Origin: a bacterium
Lineage (GTDB): Bacteria > Acidobacteriota > Thermoanaerobaculia > Multivoradales > J023
Reading direction: 5' to 3'
DNA: 64,000 bases
Assembly (NCBI GenBank): GCA_024226315.1
Contig: JAAELT010000460.1
Location: 37,864-101,863, forward strand
Below, in pieces: positions 18,415-26,962 of the stretch. Position 1 is the stretch's first letter; every line of letters begins with the position of its first letter. The notes under the pieces were generated by a model. It worked only from the letters and a program-made list of their open reading frames with translations, was not told the origin of the DNA and made no database searches. A program made the translations under genes and the position numbers.

Positions 18415-18567
18415 TCAGCCGTCCCAGGCCGAGGTATCTCCGGACTCGAAACCGTCACTGAAGACCGGAATCTGCGTCGTGACGGCGTCGACGCAGGCCG
18501 AGAACTCGGAGGTACTGCCGGCCGGGTTGGTGGCGGTCGCGCCTATTCCCATCGCGGTGTGGCGCAT
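18415..18567 (-). pseudogene. Orphan C-terminus of a secreted protein with FESGD tail
   Basis: Reading leftward, about 50 codons end in PVFSDGFESGDTSAWDG and stop one base after the kinase 3 stop codon. The preceding residues (ATATNPAGSTSEFSAC) look like the closing strands of a secreted beta-helix or Big-like protein of the kind that ends in ATATDxxGNTSEFS. Upstream of about 18567 the similarity stops and the other strand carries coding-like sequence, so the body of the gene is lost. It is a remnant created by deletion or rearrangement. Confidence 0.5.
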
Positions 18568-18906
18568 CGCGACACCCCCGTCAGGGTCGCCCGCGGCGAG
18601 GCGCTGGACGTGCTGCGCCTGGAGCCGCATCCGGAGGCGGCGCGGGAGGTCGGCCCGCTGGGGCTCACCGAGAGCTGGCTGGTCGACATCCGCGAGGACG
18701 GCGCGGTCGCCTTTCGCACCCTGCCGGCATGGACCGCGGGCGAGCCGGGGTCGGGCATCGAAACGGCGGCGTCGTTCGCCGAGCTCGACTACGGCGCGGC
18801 GAATCTGGAGGTGCTGCGCGAGCGCGCGACCCGGCCTACCGCAGCCCTCGATCGGTTCCTGGAGGCCTGCCGGATCCGATACCACCGGCCCGCGGCCGGG
18901 CGCTGA
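18559..18906 (+). pseudogene. Fragment of an unknown protein, lacking its start
   Basis: This frame has strong G/C bias at third positions through 115 codons and reads as real protein (LTESWLVDIREDGAVAFRTL), unlike the antisense frame. It lacks a ribosome-binding site, and the open frame continues upstream into the remnant of the oppositely oriented FESGD protein. The simplest view is the 3' half of a gene truncated at about 18540. No family is recognised. It ends 2 bp before the stop codon of the VWFA gene. Confidence 0.4.
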
Positions 18907-18908
18907 GG

Positions 18909-20600
18909 TTAGAGCTCCAGCGCCAACCGCTTCGAGATCAGGTTGCCCGACGCCGGCTCGTGGAGCGACAGCACCATCTGGTGTGGGCGCTTGCGCAGCT
19001 TGATACCAAACTCGAAGTGCGCAACGTCGTCGGTGGCGCCTGTCTCGCGGCGCAGAGCCACCGGGATGACGGGGATGTCGGCACGGTTGCCACGGTCGTC
19101 GGTGACCGCCACGCGCAGCTCGAGCTCGGCGACGTAGCCGTCGGCAGTGGGCAGGAGCGTGACCTGGTCGAGCGGGATCTCGAGTTGGAGCGGCACGATG
19201 ACCTTGCGGTAGCCGCTCTTCTGGGGCTCGCCGAAGGTGACGTTGAGCTCCTGATCCTCGCCAGGTAGCGGCAGGTCGAAGAGCTGGCCGCTCTCGACAA
19301 GCATGGAGACCTCGGTCTGGCGCGAGAGGTCGGAGAAGCTCTTGCGCGAGCGCACCTTGAGGCCCCTCTGCCGCACCTCCACCTTCACCCGGTGGCGCCG
19401 GTCGTTCCCCTCCCAGGTGGGGGTGAAACCGATCCAGTAGTAGGTACGGGTGTCCTCGACCGCGCGCTGCAGCGCGGTCAGGCTGGCACCGTCGAGCAGG
19501 GCGCGGCCGCCAGTCTCCTTGGCCAGGTAGAGCAGGCCGCCCTCCTCGACGAATTCCTGCTCGCGGCCGAGGTTGGCCCAGTAGTTGGCCTGGCCGGTGG
19601 TGGCGAACTGGGCGCCGCCAAGGCGGGATTCGACGCCTTTGACGTCGACCGGGTAGAGGGTGTAGCCGAGACGGTTGGCGGTGTCGGTGAGCGGACGCAG
19701 CAGCGAGCGGCCCGAGGCGCCGCCGCCGTAGCCCACACGGCGAGTGAAGTTGCCGGTGTCGCCGATCGGCCAGCCGCCCGAGAGCAGCAACATGACCTTG
19801 CGGCCTGGCGGCCTGGCGAAAGCCCGCAGCGTGGAGGTGGCGGCGTCGAGCACGCGCTCGGCGGCGTCGTAGGCCTGGCTGCCGCGCGGCGCGCCGTAGC
19901 CGTAGAAGCCGCCGCCCCCGCCGTAGAAAGGATCGGCGCCGTAGAAGGGATCGCCGAACGAGCCTCCGAACGGATCGCCGAAGCGGCTCGCACCGCCGAA
20001 GCGGCTCGTGCCGTAGTAGCCGGCGGTGGTGGCCAGTGTTCGGGACCTCTGGTGCAGGCCGGACGAGCGGCGCTCCCGGGCCTGCTGGAGCACCCGCGCC
20101 AACTCACGCTGCGAGCTGGTCCAGCTGCTCAGCAGCTCGATCTGGCGGCCGTCGAAGGCGACGATCGCCATGTGGTCCTCGGGCGCCATGTTGGGCAGCT
20201 GTTCGGCCAACCTTCGCAGCACGCGGTTGCGGTGGGAGCGCAGCGAGAAGCTGTCGTCGATGAACACCAGGAAGCGGGTGCCGACCGCCTCGCCCGGGGC
20301 CAGCGCCGGAATCGCTCCGTCGGCGGCGGCCTCCCCAGCCACCGCCGTGCCGCCGACGACCTCGGTAAAGTACTCGATCAGTACCTCCTCGCCGTTGACG
20401 AGCAGGCGGAAGTCTTCACTGCCGAGGCCGTGGACGCGGGTCTTGCCGTCGGTGACCACGACCTCCAGGTTGATCACCCGGACGTCGATGATCTCGCCGA
20501 AGGTGGGAGAGGTGTCGACGGTGGACGTCTGGGCGGCGGCCGGGAGGGCGCAGATCAGGGCGAGGAGGAGGTAGCTGGCAATTTCGAAGTTCTTCTTCAT
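18909..20600 (-). CDS. Exported VWFA-related protein (TIGR03436 type)
   Basis: A 563-residue protein with a cleavable signal peptide (MKKNFEIASYLLLALICALPAAAQ, cut after about residue 23). The N-terminal part has the acidobacterial VWFA-related signature: VINLEVVVTD, GLGSEDFRLLVNGE, then FLVFIDDSFSLRSHRN, in which DDSFS occupies the metal-site position (normally DxSGS). The domain ends near 410 (TRTYYWIGFTP). It contains an inserted Gly/Phe/Tyr-rich tract about residues 200-245 with repeated RFG and DPF(Y/G)G units. A beta-rich C-terminal part follows (to residue 563). Function in the family is unknown; an exported scaffold or adhesion role is plausible. Transcribed leftward, with a GC-rich repeat just upstream of its start. 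Confidence 0.85.
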   Translation of the reverse strand: MKKNFEIASYLLLALICALPAAAQTSTVDTSPTFGEIIDVRVINLEVVVTDGKTRVHGLGSEDFRLLVNGEEVLIEYFTEVVGGTAVAGEAAADGAIPALAPGEAVGTRFLVFIDDSFSLRSHRNRVLRRLAEQLPNMAPEDHMAIVAFDGRQIELLSSWTSSQRELARVLQQARERRSSGLHQRSRTLATTAGYYGTSRFGGASRFGDPFGGSFGDPFYGADPFYGGGGGFYGYGAPRGSQAYDAAERVLDAATSTLRAFARPPGRKVMLLLSGGWPIGDTGNFTRRVGYGGGASGRSLLRPLTDTANRLGYTLYPVDVKGVESRLGGAQFATTGQANYWANLGREQEFVEEGGLLYLAKETGGRALLDGASLTALQRAVEDTRTYYWIGFTPTWEGNDRRHRVKVEVRQRGLKVRSRKSFSDLSRQTEVSMLVESGQLFDLPLPGEDQELNVTFGEPQKSGYRKVIVPLQLEIPLDQVTLLPTADGYVAELELRVAVTDDRGNRADIPVIPVALRRETGATDDVAHFEFGIKLRKRPHQMVLSLHEPASGNLISKRLALEL

Positions 20601-20696
20601 GGTTGAGTCTCCGGGATGATTACCTCCATCCTTGGCAAAGGCCGTGCCAGCCGGGCTACGAGCTGACGTAGGCCAGGATATCGCTTCACAGCGGCG

Positions 20697-20750
20697 GAAA
20701 TCCCCCCTCGTTCCCCCCTAGCCGGGCGCCCCTCTTTCAAAGGGGGGAGG
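20697..20750. repeat. Dispersed GC-rich palindromic repeat, copy 1
   Basis: An A/T-broken G/C-run element between the VWFA and LVIVD genes. Its reverse complement shares the 20-bp stretch GGGGGGAACGAGGGGGGATT with 42109-42160, and both begin with CCTCCCCCC followed by TTT. The internal CTTTCAAAG forms a small palindrome. Such elements are common intergenic repeats in many bacteria and may act as terminators or processing sites. Confidence 0.6.
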
Positions 20751-20783
20751 CCGGAAGTCGTCCCCTCGGGAGGACGGTCCCCG

Positions 20784-22778
20784 CTACCAGGCGGACGTAT
20801 CGCCCGATTCGAAGCCGTCGGCGAAGATCGGGCCCTCGTCGCAGGCCAGGACGTCGGCCCGCACGAAGTCGATCGCCGCCTCGGTGACGGAGTCGTTCGG
20901 GTTGTCGGCGATCGAGAAGCGGACCTGGACCTGGGAGGTCGGGGCGATGAAGTCGCCGGTGAAGAAGCTGGCTTCCCGCCAGCTGCCCAGCCCGGCATGA
21001 GTCGTCACCGGCACCCAGTTGCTGCCGTCGTTCGAGACCTCCACGGCCAGGGCGTCCGACGCCTGCTCGTCGTTGCTGAAGGCCCAGAAGGCATAGGTCA
21101 CGAGGCCGGCGCCGGCCGAGAAGTCCATCGCCGGCGAGGTCAGGACGGTGGGACCGCCGTCGATGTCGGCGCTGCCTATCCCGCTGCCGGCGGTGGCCTG
21201 GTCGGTGAAGAAGCAGGAGCCGTCGAGGTCGCCGCCGGAGTCGTGCTCCGGCTGGGCGCCGGTGCCGTTGGGGTCACCCCGCTCCCACGCCCCGGTCGAG
21301 ACGGCGGTGTTCTCCACCGTCCAGCCCAGGTCGAGCTCGAAGGTGTCCTCGAACACGCGGGTCGCTTGGCTCGCGACCCAGGTCCGGTAGCTGACGGCCG
21401 GCGCGGCCGGCGGATCGACAAAGCTTCCGCCCAGGGTGTTCTCGGCGCTCACCGAGTAGTCGACCACGCTGCCGCAGGAGGCCGCGGGAAGATCGCCGGC
21501 AAACAGGCCGCCACCGAGATCGGTCAGGGTCTGCATGGTCGCCGCTCCGCCGTCGATCGACGTCTCGAGCGTCACGGTGGCGGGTGCCGGCGGCGCGCCG
21601 ACTTGCGCGAGCTCGATCCGCAGCTCGGTGGCGACGGCGGGCCGGATCGTCGGCGGCCGGCCGTCGGGATACCTGAACCGCAGCACGTTCGGGTCGACGT
21701 CGAGCACATAGAGGCCGTTCTCGTCGTCGCTGGCCAGGACCTTGTCGCTGCCGAGGAACGGATACACGCCCCAGCAGCCGTCGAAAATCCCACCCGAGCC
21801 GTCGACGGCCGAGGTGTCGTACGACGCGACCAGCGACCAGGTGGCGGTGTCGGGATCGATCTCGAGCACCTGCACCCCGGCGGCATACCACGAGGCGTAG
21901 ACCCGGTGGCCGACGATCAAGGGATTGTGGACGCTGCCGGCGCGCAAGCCGGAGACGAAGTAGTAGTCGCGCACCACCAGATCCACCGAGACGCCGTCGT
22001 CGGTCACCTCGAAGAGCGTCAGCCCGCCGGTGCCGTGCTCCTCGGCGACCACCAGGAAACGCCCGTCGTCGGTCACCCAGCTGGCGTGGGAGCTCGCTCC
22101 CGGCGCCGAGCCCATGAAGACCGGCGCCTGGTTGGCGATGTCCGACACGTCGTAGACCCGCTGGCTGGCCCAGGCGGAGGCGTAGAGGCGGTCGCCCACG
22201 ACCGTGATGTCGTGGACGAAGGACGAGCCGACGCCGGTCAGGCGCCAGGTGAAGCTAGAGATGGTGGCCGGCGGATTGTCGGGATCGTAGGTCCGCAGGT
22301 CGACGATGTCGATCACCGTCGTCCCGCTGTCGACGATGTAGAGCCAGCCCTCGGCGTAGAACACGTTGTGGACGCTCGGTCGCACCGTCACTTCGGTCAG
22401 CTTGACGGGCGCGTAGGGATCGCGCACGTCGACGATCTGGACGCCCTGGCTCACCGACTCCATCCCCACGAACATCAACCCGTCGTGCACCTTGACGTCC
22501 TGGGCGCTGGCGGCGATGACGCCCGTGTCGTAGGTGGCGGCGAGCACCGGGTTGTCGGGTTCGGTCAGGTCGATGATGTCGACCACCCGCTGGTTGAAGT
22601 GGGCCAGGTAGGCGAAGTCGCCGTCGCCCCAGACGTCGGCGTAGAGCTGGCCGGCCTGGTCGAAGTTGCTCACCTCCGTGACGTTGAACGGGGCTTCCTG
22701 CGCCAGGGCCGCCGTCGCTCCGAGGGCCAGGGCGAGGGCGGTTTGAACGAGTGACTCGATCGATGCTCGATGTCTCAC
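20784..22778 (-). CDS. Exported LVIVD-type beta-propeller with C-terminal FESGD tail
   Basis: A 664-residue protein; GTG start with 4-bp GTGA overlap to the multicopper oxidase stop codon upstream. Signal peptide about residues 1-26 (LALALGATAALAQ). The body is a propeller of LVIVD-type blades (YLAHFNQRVVDIIDL, GVQIVDVRDP, GWLYIVDSGTTVIDIVDL), followed by a beta-sandwich of about 150 residues (TGAWERGDPNG, EVSNDGSNWVPVTT, similar to jelly-roll or fibronectin-like domains), and the tail IFADGFESGDTSAW, which is the exact C-terminus. Known LVIVD proteins are extracellular with unknown function. With the copper oxidase it forms a two-gene unit, so both may act at the cell surface. Confidence 0.85.
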   Translation of the reverse strand: MRHRASIESLVQTALALALGATAALAQEAPFNVTEVSNFDQAGQLYADVWGDGDFAYLAHFNQRVVDIIDLTEPDNPVLAATYDTGVIAASAQDVKVHDGLMFVGMESVSQGVQIVDVRDPYAPVKLTEVTVRPSVHNVFYAEGWLYIVDSGTTVIDIVDLRTYDPDNPPATISSFTWRLTGVGSSFVHDITVVGDRLYASAWASQRVYDVSDIANQAPVFMGSAPGASSHASWVTDDGRFLVVAEEHGTGGLTLFEVTDDGVSVDLVVRDYYFVSGLRAGSVHNPLIVGHRVYASWYAAGVQVLEIDPDTATWSLVASYDTSAVDGSGGIFDGCWGVYPFLGSDKVLASDDENGLYVLDVDPNVLRFRYPDGRPPTIRPAVATELRIELAQVGAPPAPATVTLETSIDGGAATMQTLTDLGGGLFAGDLPAASCGSVVDYSVSAENTLGGSFVDPPAAPAVSYRTWVASQATRVFEDTFELDLGWTVENTAVSTGAWERGDPNGTGAQPEHDSGGDLDGSCFFTDQATAGSGIGSADIDGGPTVLTSPAMDFSAGAGLVTYAFWAFSNDEQASDALAVEVSNDGSNWVPVTTHAGLGSWREASFFTGDFIAPTSQVQVRFSIADNPNDSVTEAAIDFVRADVLACDEGPIFADGFESGDTSAW

Positions 22779-24700
22779 GGATGTGTCTCCCGGGTGTGCT
22801 CGGCGGCCGCGTTGCCGCCCATGGTTCGAGGACCGAGTGCCCAGGCCGAGAAATCTCCCGACTCGAAGCCGTCGGAGAAGATATCGACGATCTGGAAGAA
22901 GGTCATCATGCCGTTCCCGGAGTGCTCCAGGATGTGGCAGTGAGCCAGCCAGCCGCCGGAGCGCGTGGCGGTCGGCACCTTGCCGGACGCGCTCACCTGA
23001 CCCTCGCGGCCGGTGTCGTCGAAGGTCACGGCTAAGCGGCTGATACTGAAGCTGCGGCCGGGAACGGTGCCCGGGCGCCGCTTGATCAGGAAGGTGTCCT
23101 TGTTCTCGAGATGGCTGGCCGGCTCGACGAAGTTGCGATCAGGGTCGTCGGGAAAGTCCAGATCGACGAACTCGGTCTCGATGTGCTGGAAGCCGAAGCC
23201 GTGGGTGTGGAAGTTGTGATGCCCGCCGGTGAGGTTCTTCACCTCCCAGACATAGATGCCGCCGGCGCGCACCGTGTGGACGTCCTCGGGCGTCAGCATC
23301 GGAAACGGCTTGCCCGGCTCCTGGATGAAGAAGGTCACCTCGCCGGTCTGCCAATCAGGGAAGGTGTGCCCCATGACCAGCGGCAATGCCGGAGCGCCGG
23401 TGGCGTCGATGGCCTCGATCCGGCGCAGCGCGGTAGGCGGCTCGAACTCGGTGTCGGTCGCTTCGCCGGTCAGGAGGATCGTGGCGTAGAGCTCCGACGC
23501 GCGAGTGCCGTCGGGCACATTGTGGGCCAGGGCCACCGTCCCGTCGGGCAGGAAGTCCACGCTGTGGCGGCCGCGCTGGGTATCGTGCCATTCGAAGTGC
23601 AGCGGCGCGCCGTCTTCGTTGGCGAGCGGAAAAAACAAGATGTCGGCCCGCTCCCCCGGCGTCAGCAGCAGCCCGGTGGTCGGGTCCGGGTCGGACGGGT
23701 GCCTGCCGCCGGGGAGCGGCAGCCCACCGCCCGGCGTGACCGCCGCCGGCGGCACCTCGATCGGCTCCTCGAGCAGACCCTGGTCGCCGCCGATGCGCCA
23801 GAAGGGATGGTCCGGTACCGACAGGCGCATGAAGCGGGCGTTGGCGACGTTGATCACGCGAATGCGGTGCGGGACCCCCTGCTCCAGGGTCAGGTCGGGC
23901 CTGCGGATTCCGTTCAGCAGCTGCAAGTTGCCCTCCCGACCATTGAGCTGCTCGAGGGCGACCTGTTCCCGCGTGCCGGTGAACGGCTCGGGAATCTGGC
24001 CGTCGGGGTCCATCAGCAGGTCGTCGACGATGAAGACGTGCTCCCGCTGCGGCAGGCCGTGCAGCGCGTCCGACGCCGGATCGCGCACGATGAGCGCGCC
24101 GTAGAGGCCTCTCTCCACTTCCACGTTGGGCCGCACGTGGGGGTGGTACCAGAAAGTGCCGGCGTGGAGCAGCGGAAACTCGTAGCGGAAGGTACCGCCG
24201 GGCTCGACCGTCAGCTGCGCCAGGTTGCTGCCGTCCATGTTTGCGGGCGTCTCGACGCCGTGCCAGTGGACGGTGGTCTCTCGCGGCAGGTCGTTGCAGA
24301 AGTTGACGATCAGCGTGTCGCCGACCTCGGCCTCGATCATCGGCCCCGGGATGACGCTGTTGTAGGTCCAGACCGCCGTCGAGCTGCCGATGCCGAAGCC
24401 CCACACGGCCTCGCGGGCGGTGAGGTTGATCTCGACCACGTCGTCGGCCGGGTCGACGTCCTCGGCGAGCGCCGGACGCACCGTCAGGTCGAAGCTCGCC
24501 GGCTGCGCCACGCTGCCGGCATCGCAGCTCTGGGCCTGGGCGGGAGCATCGATCGCGCCGAAGCTCAGCGCCGCGACGCTATGAACGAGAACTCTACCCA
24601 GCACTCGACGTGTCGACAATCTCTGACTCCGGCTCGTTTTCCACCCGATCGGCTCATTCCGGACCGCACAAGGGTACACAACAAGACGAGGACGAGGCAT
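22775..24700 (-). CDS. Multicopper oxidase with FESGD-type tail
   Basis: A 641-residue exported protein; the ATG at 24700 is used, though GTG 24664 (VRNEPIGWK) is also possible. The signal peptide ends near AQAQS. All copper ligands are present: HWHG and WYHPH in the first cupredoxin domain, then HHNFHTHG and HCHILEHSGNGMM in the last, giving type 1 and trinuclear type 2/3 sites. The family oxidises metals, phenols or similar substrates and reduces oxygen to water; the substrate is not deducible. Unusually, DGFESGDFSAW is not terminal: 21 more residues follow (LGPRTMGGN and on). Overlaps the LVIVD gene by 4 bp (GTGA), so the two are coupled. Confidence 0.92.
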   Translation of the reverse strand: MPRPRLVVYPCAVRNEPIGWKTSRSQRLSTRRVLGRVLVHSVAALSFGAIDAPAQAQSCDAGSVAQPASFDLTVRPALAEDVDPADDVVEINLTAREAVWGFGIGSSTAVWTYNSVIPGPMIEAEVGDTLIVNFCNDLPRETTVHWHGVETPANMDGSNLAQLTVEPGGTFRYEFPLLHAGTFWYHPHVRPNVEVERGLYGALIVRDPASDALHGLPQREHVFIVDDLLMDPDGQIPEPFTGTREQVALEQLNGREGNLQLLNGIRRPDLTLEQGVPHRIRVINVANARFMRLSVPDHPFWRIGGDQGLLEEPIEVPPAAVTPGGGLPLPGGRHPSDPDPTTGLLLTPGERADILFFPLANEDGAPLHFEWHDTQRGRHSVDFLPDGTVALAHNVPDGTRASELYATILLTGEATDTEFEPPTALRRIEAIDATGAPALPLVMGHTFPDWQTGEVTFFIQEPGKPFPMLTPEDVHTVRAGGIYVWEVKNLTGGHHNFHTHGFGFQHIETEFVDLDFPDDPDRNFVEPASHLENKDTFLIKRRPGTVPGRSFSISRLAVTFDDTGREGQVSASGKVPTATRSGGWLAHCHILEHSGNGMMTFFQIVDIFSDGFESGDFSAWALGPRTMGGNAAAEHTRETHP

Positions 24701-24865
24701 CACCTGGTTCGAGATACGGCGGAGGAGGCACCGCCGGTCGCCTCGACTGGGCGATGCGCGAACCCGGAGGGCCGAGCCGGGCCCCGTGCTTGCCTTTCCC
24801 AGAGCTTCTGTATAGCATTTTATCAATAGATGTGCAGAAGTAGATCGTAGCGAGTAGAGTGCAGC

Positions 24866-26920
24866 ATGAGCTGCCGAGCCCGGAATCTTCCGGCCGGCGG
24901 CTCCACGGAACCGAGACGAGTGCGCGAGCTCACGGAAGCGACCAAACGGCGCCAGCCCGGCACCTTTGCCTCTGGCGCCGGCAAGCCGCTCGCGCTGGCC
25001 GCGGCCGGGCGGTCGTCGGAAACGCTGCTCTCGGGCGAGAAGCGGGCGCTCGAGATGATCGCCGCCAACGCCCCCCTCCAGCCGATCCTGGACACTGTTA
25101 ACCAGGTGATCGAGGCCCGCCTGCCGGGAACGCTGTGCTCCGTCCTGCTGCTCGATCCGGCCGAGCGCCGCCTGCGCCACGGCTCGGCGCCGAGCCTGCC
25201 CGAGGCCTACCGCGCCGCCATCGACGGTCTGGCGATCGGACCGGAGGTGGGCTCTTGCGGCACCGCCGCCTACCTGGGCCGCCAGGTGATCGTCTCGGAC
25301 ATCGCCAGCGATCCGCTCTGGGCCGACTACCGGGAGCTGGCGCGGCGCCACTCGCTGGCCGCATGCTGGTCGACGCCGATCTACTCCTCGACCCAGGAGA
25401 TCCTGGGGACCTTCGCGGTCTATTACCGCGAGAGCCGCGCGCCGACGACCGTCGACCTCGAGGTCATGGAGCGGATGACGCATCTGGCGGGCATCGCCAT
25501 CGAGCGCCACCGATCCGACGAGGCGACCCGCGAGCTGGCCGAGAAGCTCTCCTTCCAGGCCACCCACGACTCCCTGACCGGCCTGCTCAACCGCTACGAG
25601 TTCGAGCGCCGGATGAGGCGCCTGCTCGAGGAGGCGCGCCGCCACCAGGGCGAGCACGCGCTGTGCTACATGGATCTCGATCAGTTCAAGATCATCAACG
25701 ACACCTGCGGCCACGTGGCGGGCGACGAGCTGCTGCGCCAGCTCGGGCACCTGCTGGGCAACCAGGTCTTCCAGCGGGATACGCTGGCCCGGCTGGGCGG
25801 CGACGAGTTCGGCGTGCTGCTCGAGAACTGCTCGCTGGGCAAGGCCAAGAAGGTCGCCGACACCCTGCGCCGCGCGATCGAGGGCTTCCGCTTCCTGTGG
25901 GAGGGCAAGAGCTTCTCGGTCGGTGTCAGCATCGGCCTGGTGCCGATCAGCGAGGCCAGCGACAGCCTGACCGGCATCCTGCGGGCGGCGGACTCGGCCT
26001 GCTACGTGGCCAAGGACGAGGGCCGTAACCGGATTCACACCTACCGCGCCGACGACGCCGAGCTGGCCCGGCGCTCGGGCGAGATGCGCTGGGTCAACCG
26101 GATCCGGCTGGCGCTCGAGGAAGACCGGTTCCACCTCGAGTTCCAGCCGATCGTCGACGTCTGCGGGCCGCGCACCCCGGGCGAGCACTTCGAGCTGCTG
26201 CTCAGGATGGAAGACGAGGAAGGCCGCCAGGTGGCCCCCGAGGCCTTCATGCCCGCCGCCGAGCGCTATCAGCTGGCGACCAAGATCGACTACTGGGTGC
26301 TGGGCTCGGCCTTCGACTGGTTGATCAGCGAGCCCGGCCTCTTGGAGCGGGTGCGGCTGTGCTCGATCAACCTCTCCGCCCAGTCGCTGGGCGACCTCGA
26401 CTTCCTGCGCTTCGTGCTGCGCGGCATCGAGGAGAAGCGGATTCCCCCGGAGCGGATCTGTTTCGAGATCACCGAGACGGCGGCGATCGCCAACCTGTCG
26501 CAGGCCAACCACTTCATCCGCACGCTGAGGACGCTCGGCTGCCGCTTCGCTCTCGACGATTTCGGTACCGGCTTCTCCTCTTTCGCCTACCTCAAGAGCC
26601 TGCCGGTGGACTACCTCAAGATCGACGGCATGTTCGTCACCGAGCTGGCCGAGGACCGGATCGATCAGGCGGTGGTGCGGTCGATGGTCGAGATCGGCAA
26701 GGTGATGGGCAAGCGGACGATCGCCGAAGCGGTGGAGAGCGAGATCGTCCTGGGCAAGCTCCGGGCGATTGGTGTCGACTACGCTCAGGGCAACGCCATC
26801 GGCCGCCCGCTGCCGATCGAAGCCTTCGCCGGCGCGATCGAAGCCGAGGAGGCAGCCGAAGCATCAGCTCCCGAGCTCGAGTCGGAGAACGGTACCAGGC
26901 AGTTGAGACTGCCCTACTGA
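24866..26920 (+). CDS. GAF-GGDEF-EAL protein (cyclic di-GMP turnover)
   Basis: A 684-residue cytosolic regulator. GAF domain about 55-215 (LGIAIERH end), then a diguanylate cyclase domain with intact GGDEF at 311-315, then an EAL-type phosphodiesterase domain whose signature is ELL at 443-445 (FELLLR). Other EAL-domain catalytic motifs remain: INLSAQS, CFEITETA, DDFGTGFSS, KIDGMF and AEAVES. The position normally holding the Arg of the inhibitory RxxD site is Phe (VFQRDTLARLGGDEF), so product inhibition is likely lost. It may make or degrade c-di-GMP, or use one domain only as sensor. Divergent from the copper oxidase. No membrane segment is visible. Confidence 0.92.
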   Translation: MSCRARNLPAGGSTEPRRVRELTEATKRRQPGTFASGAGKPLALAAAGRSSETLLSGEKRALEMIAANAPLQPILDTVNQVIEARLPGTLCSVLLLDPAERRLRHGSAPSLPEAYRAAIDGLAIGPEVGSCGTAAYLGRQVIVSDIASDPLWADYRELARRHSLAACWSTPIYSSTQEILGTFAVYYRESRAPTTVDLEVMERMTHLAGIAIERHRSDEATRELAEKLSFQATHDSLTGLLNRYEFERRMRRLLEEARRHQGEHALCYMDLDQFKIINDTCGHVAGDELLRQLGHLLGNQVFQRDTLARLGGDEFGVLLENCSLGKAKKVADTLRRAIEGFRFLWEGKSFSVGVSIGLVPISEASDSLTGILRAADSACYVAKDEGRNRIHTYRADDAELARRSGEMRWVNRIRLALEEDRFHLEFQPIVDVCGPRTPGEHFELLLRMEDEEGRQVAPEAFMPAAERYQLATKIDYWVLGSAFDWLISEPGLLERVRLCSINLSAQSLGDLDFLRFVLRGIEEKRIPPERICFEITETAAIANLSQANHFIRTLRTLGCRFALDDFGTGFSSFAYLKSLPVDYLKIDGMFVTELAEDRIDQAVVRSMVEIGKVMGKRTIAEAVESEIVLGKLRAIGVDYAQGNAIGRPLPIEAFAGAIEAEEAAEASAPELESENGTRQLRLPY

Positions 26921-26962
26921 TCGAGACCCGGCCCGCCTGACTGTGTCCCTTGCCGGACGGTG

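Noticed and set aside
16059..18458. A 799-codon open frame antisense to kinase 3
   Set aside because: Same reason as above; it also runs through the sigma factor end and the kinase without any protein-like motif.
19392..20606. A 404-codon plus-strand frame through the VWFA gene
   Set aside because: It is antisense to a gene with a signal peptide and VWFA motifs and shows no domain of its own.
20997..22754. A 585-codon plus-strand frame through the LVIVD gene
   Set aside because: Arg/Gly/Val-rich shadow of a well-supported propeller gene.
24701..26512. The long upstream part of the 1245-codon minus-strand frame that includes the copper oxidase
   Set aside because: It is antisense to the GAF-GGDEF-EAL gene, which has clear domain motifs, so only the part from 24700 down is real.
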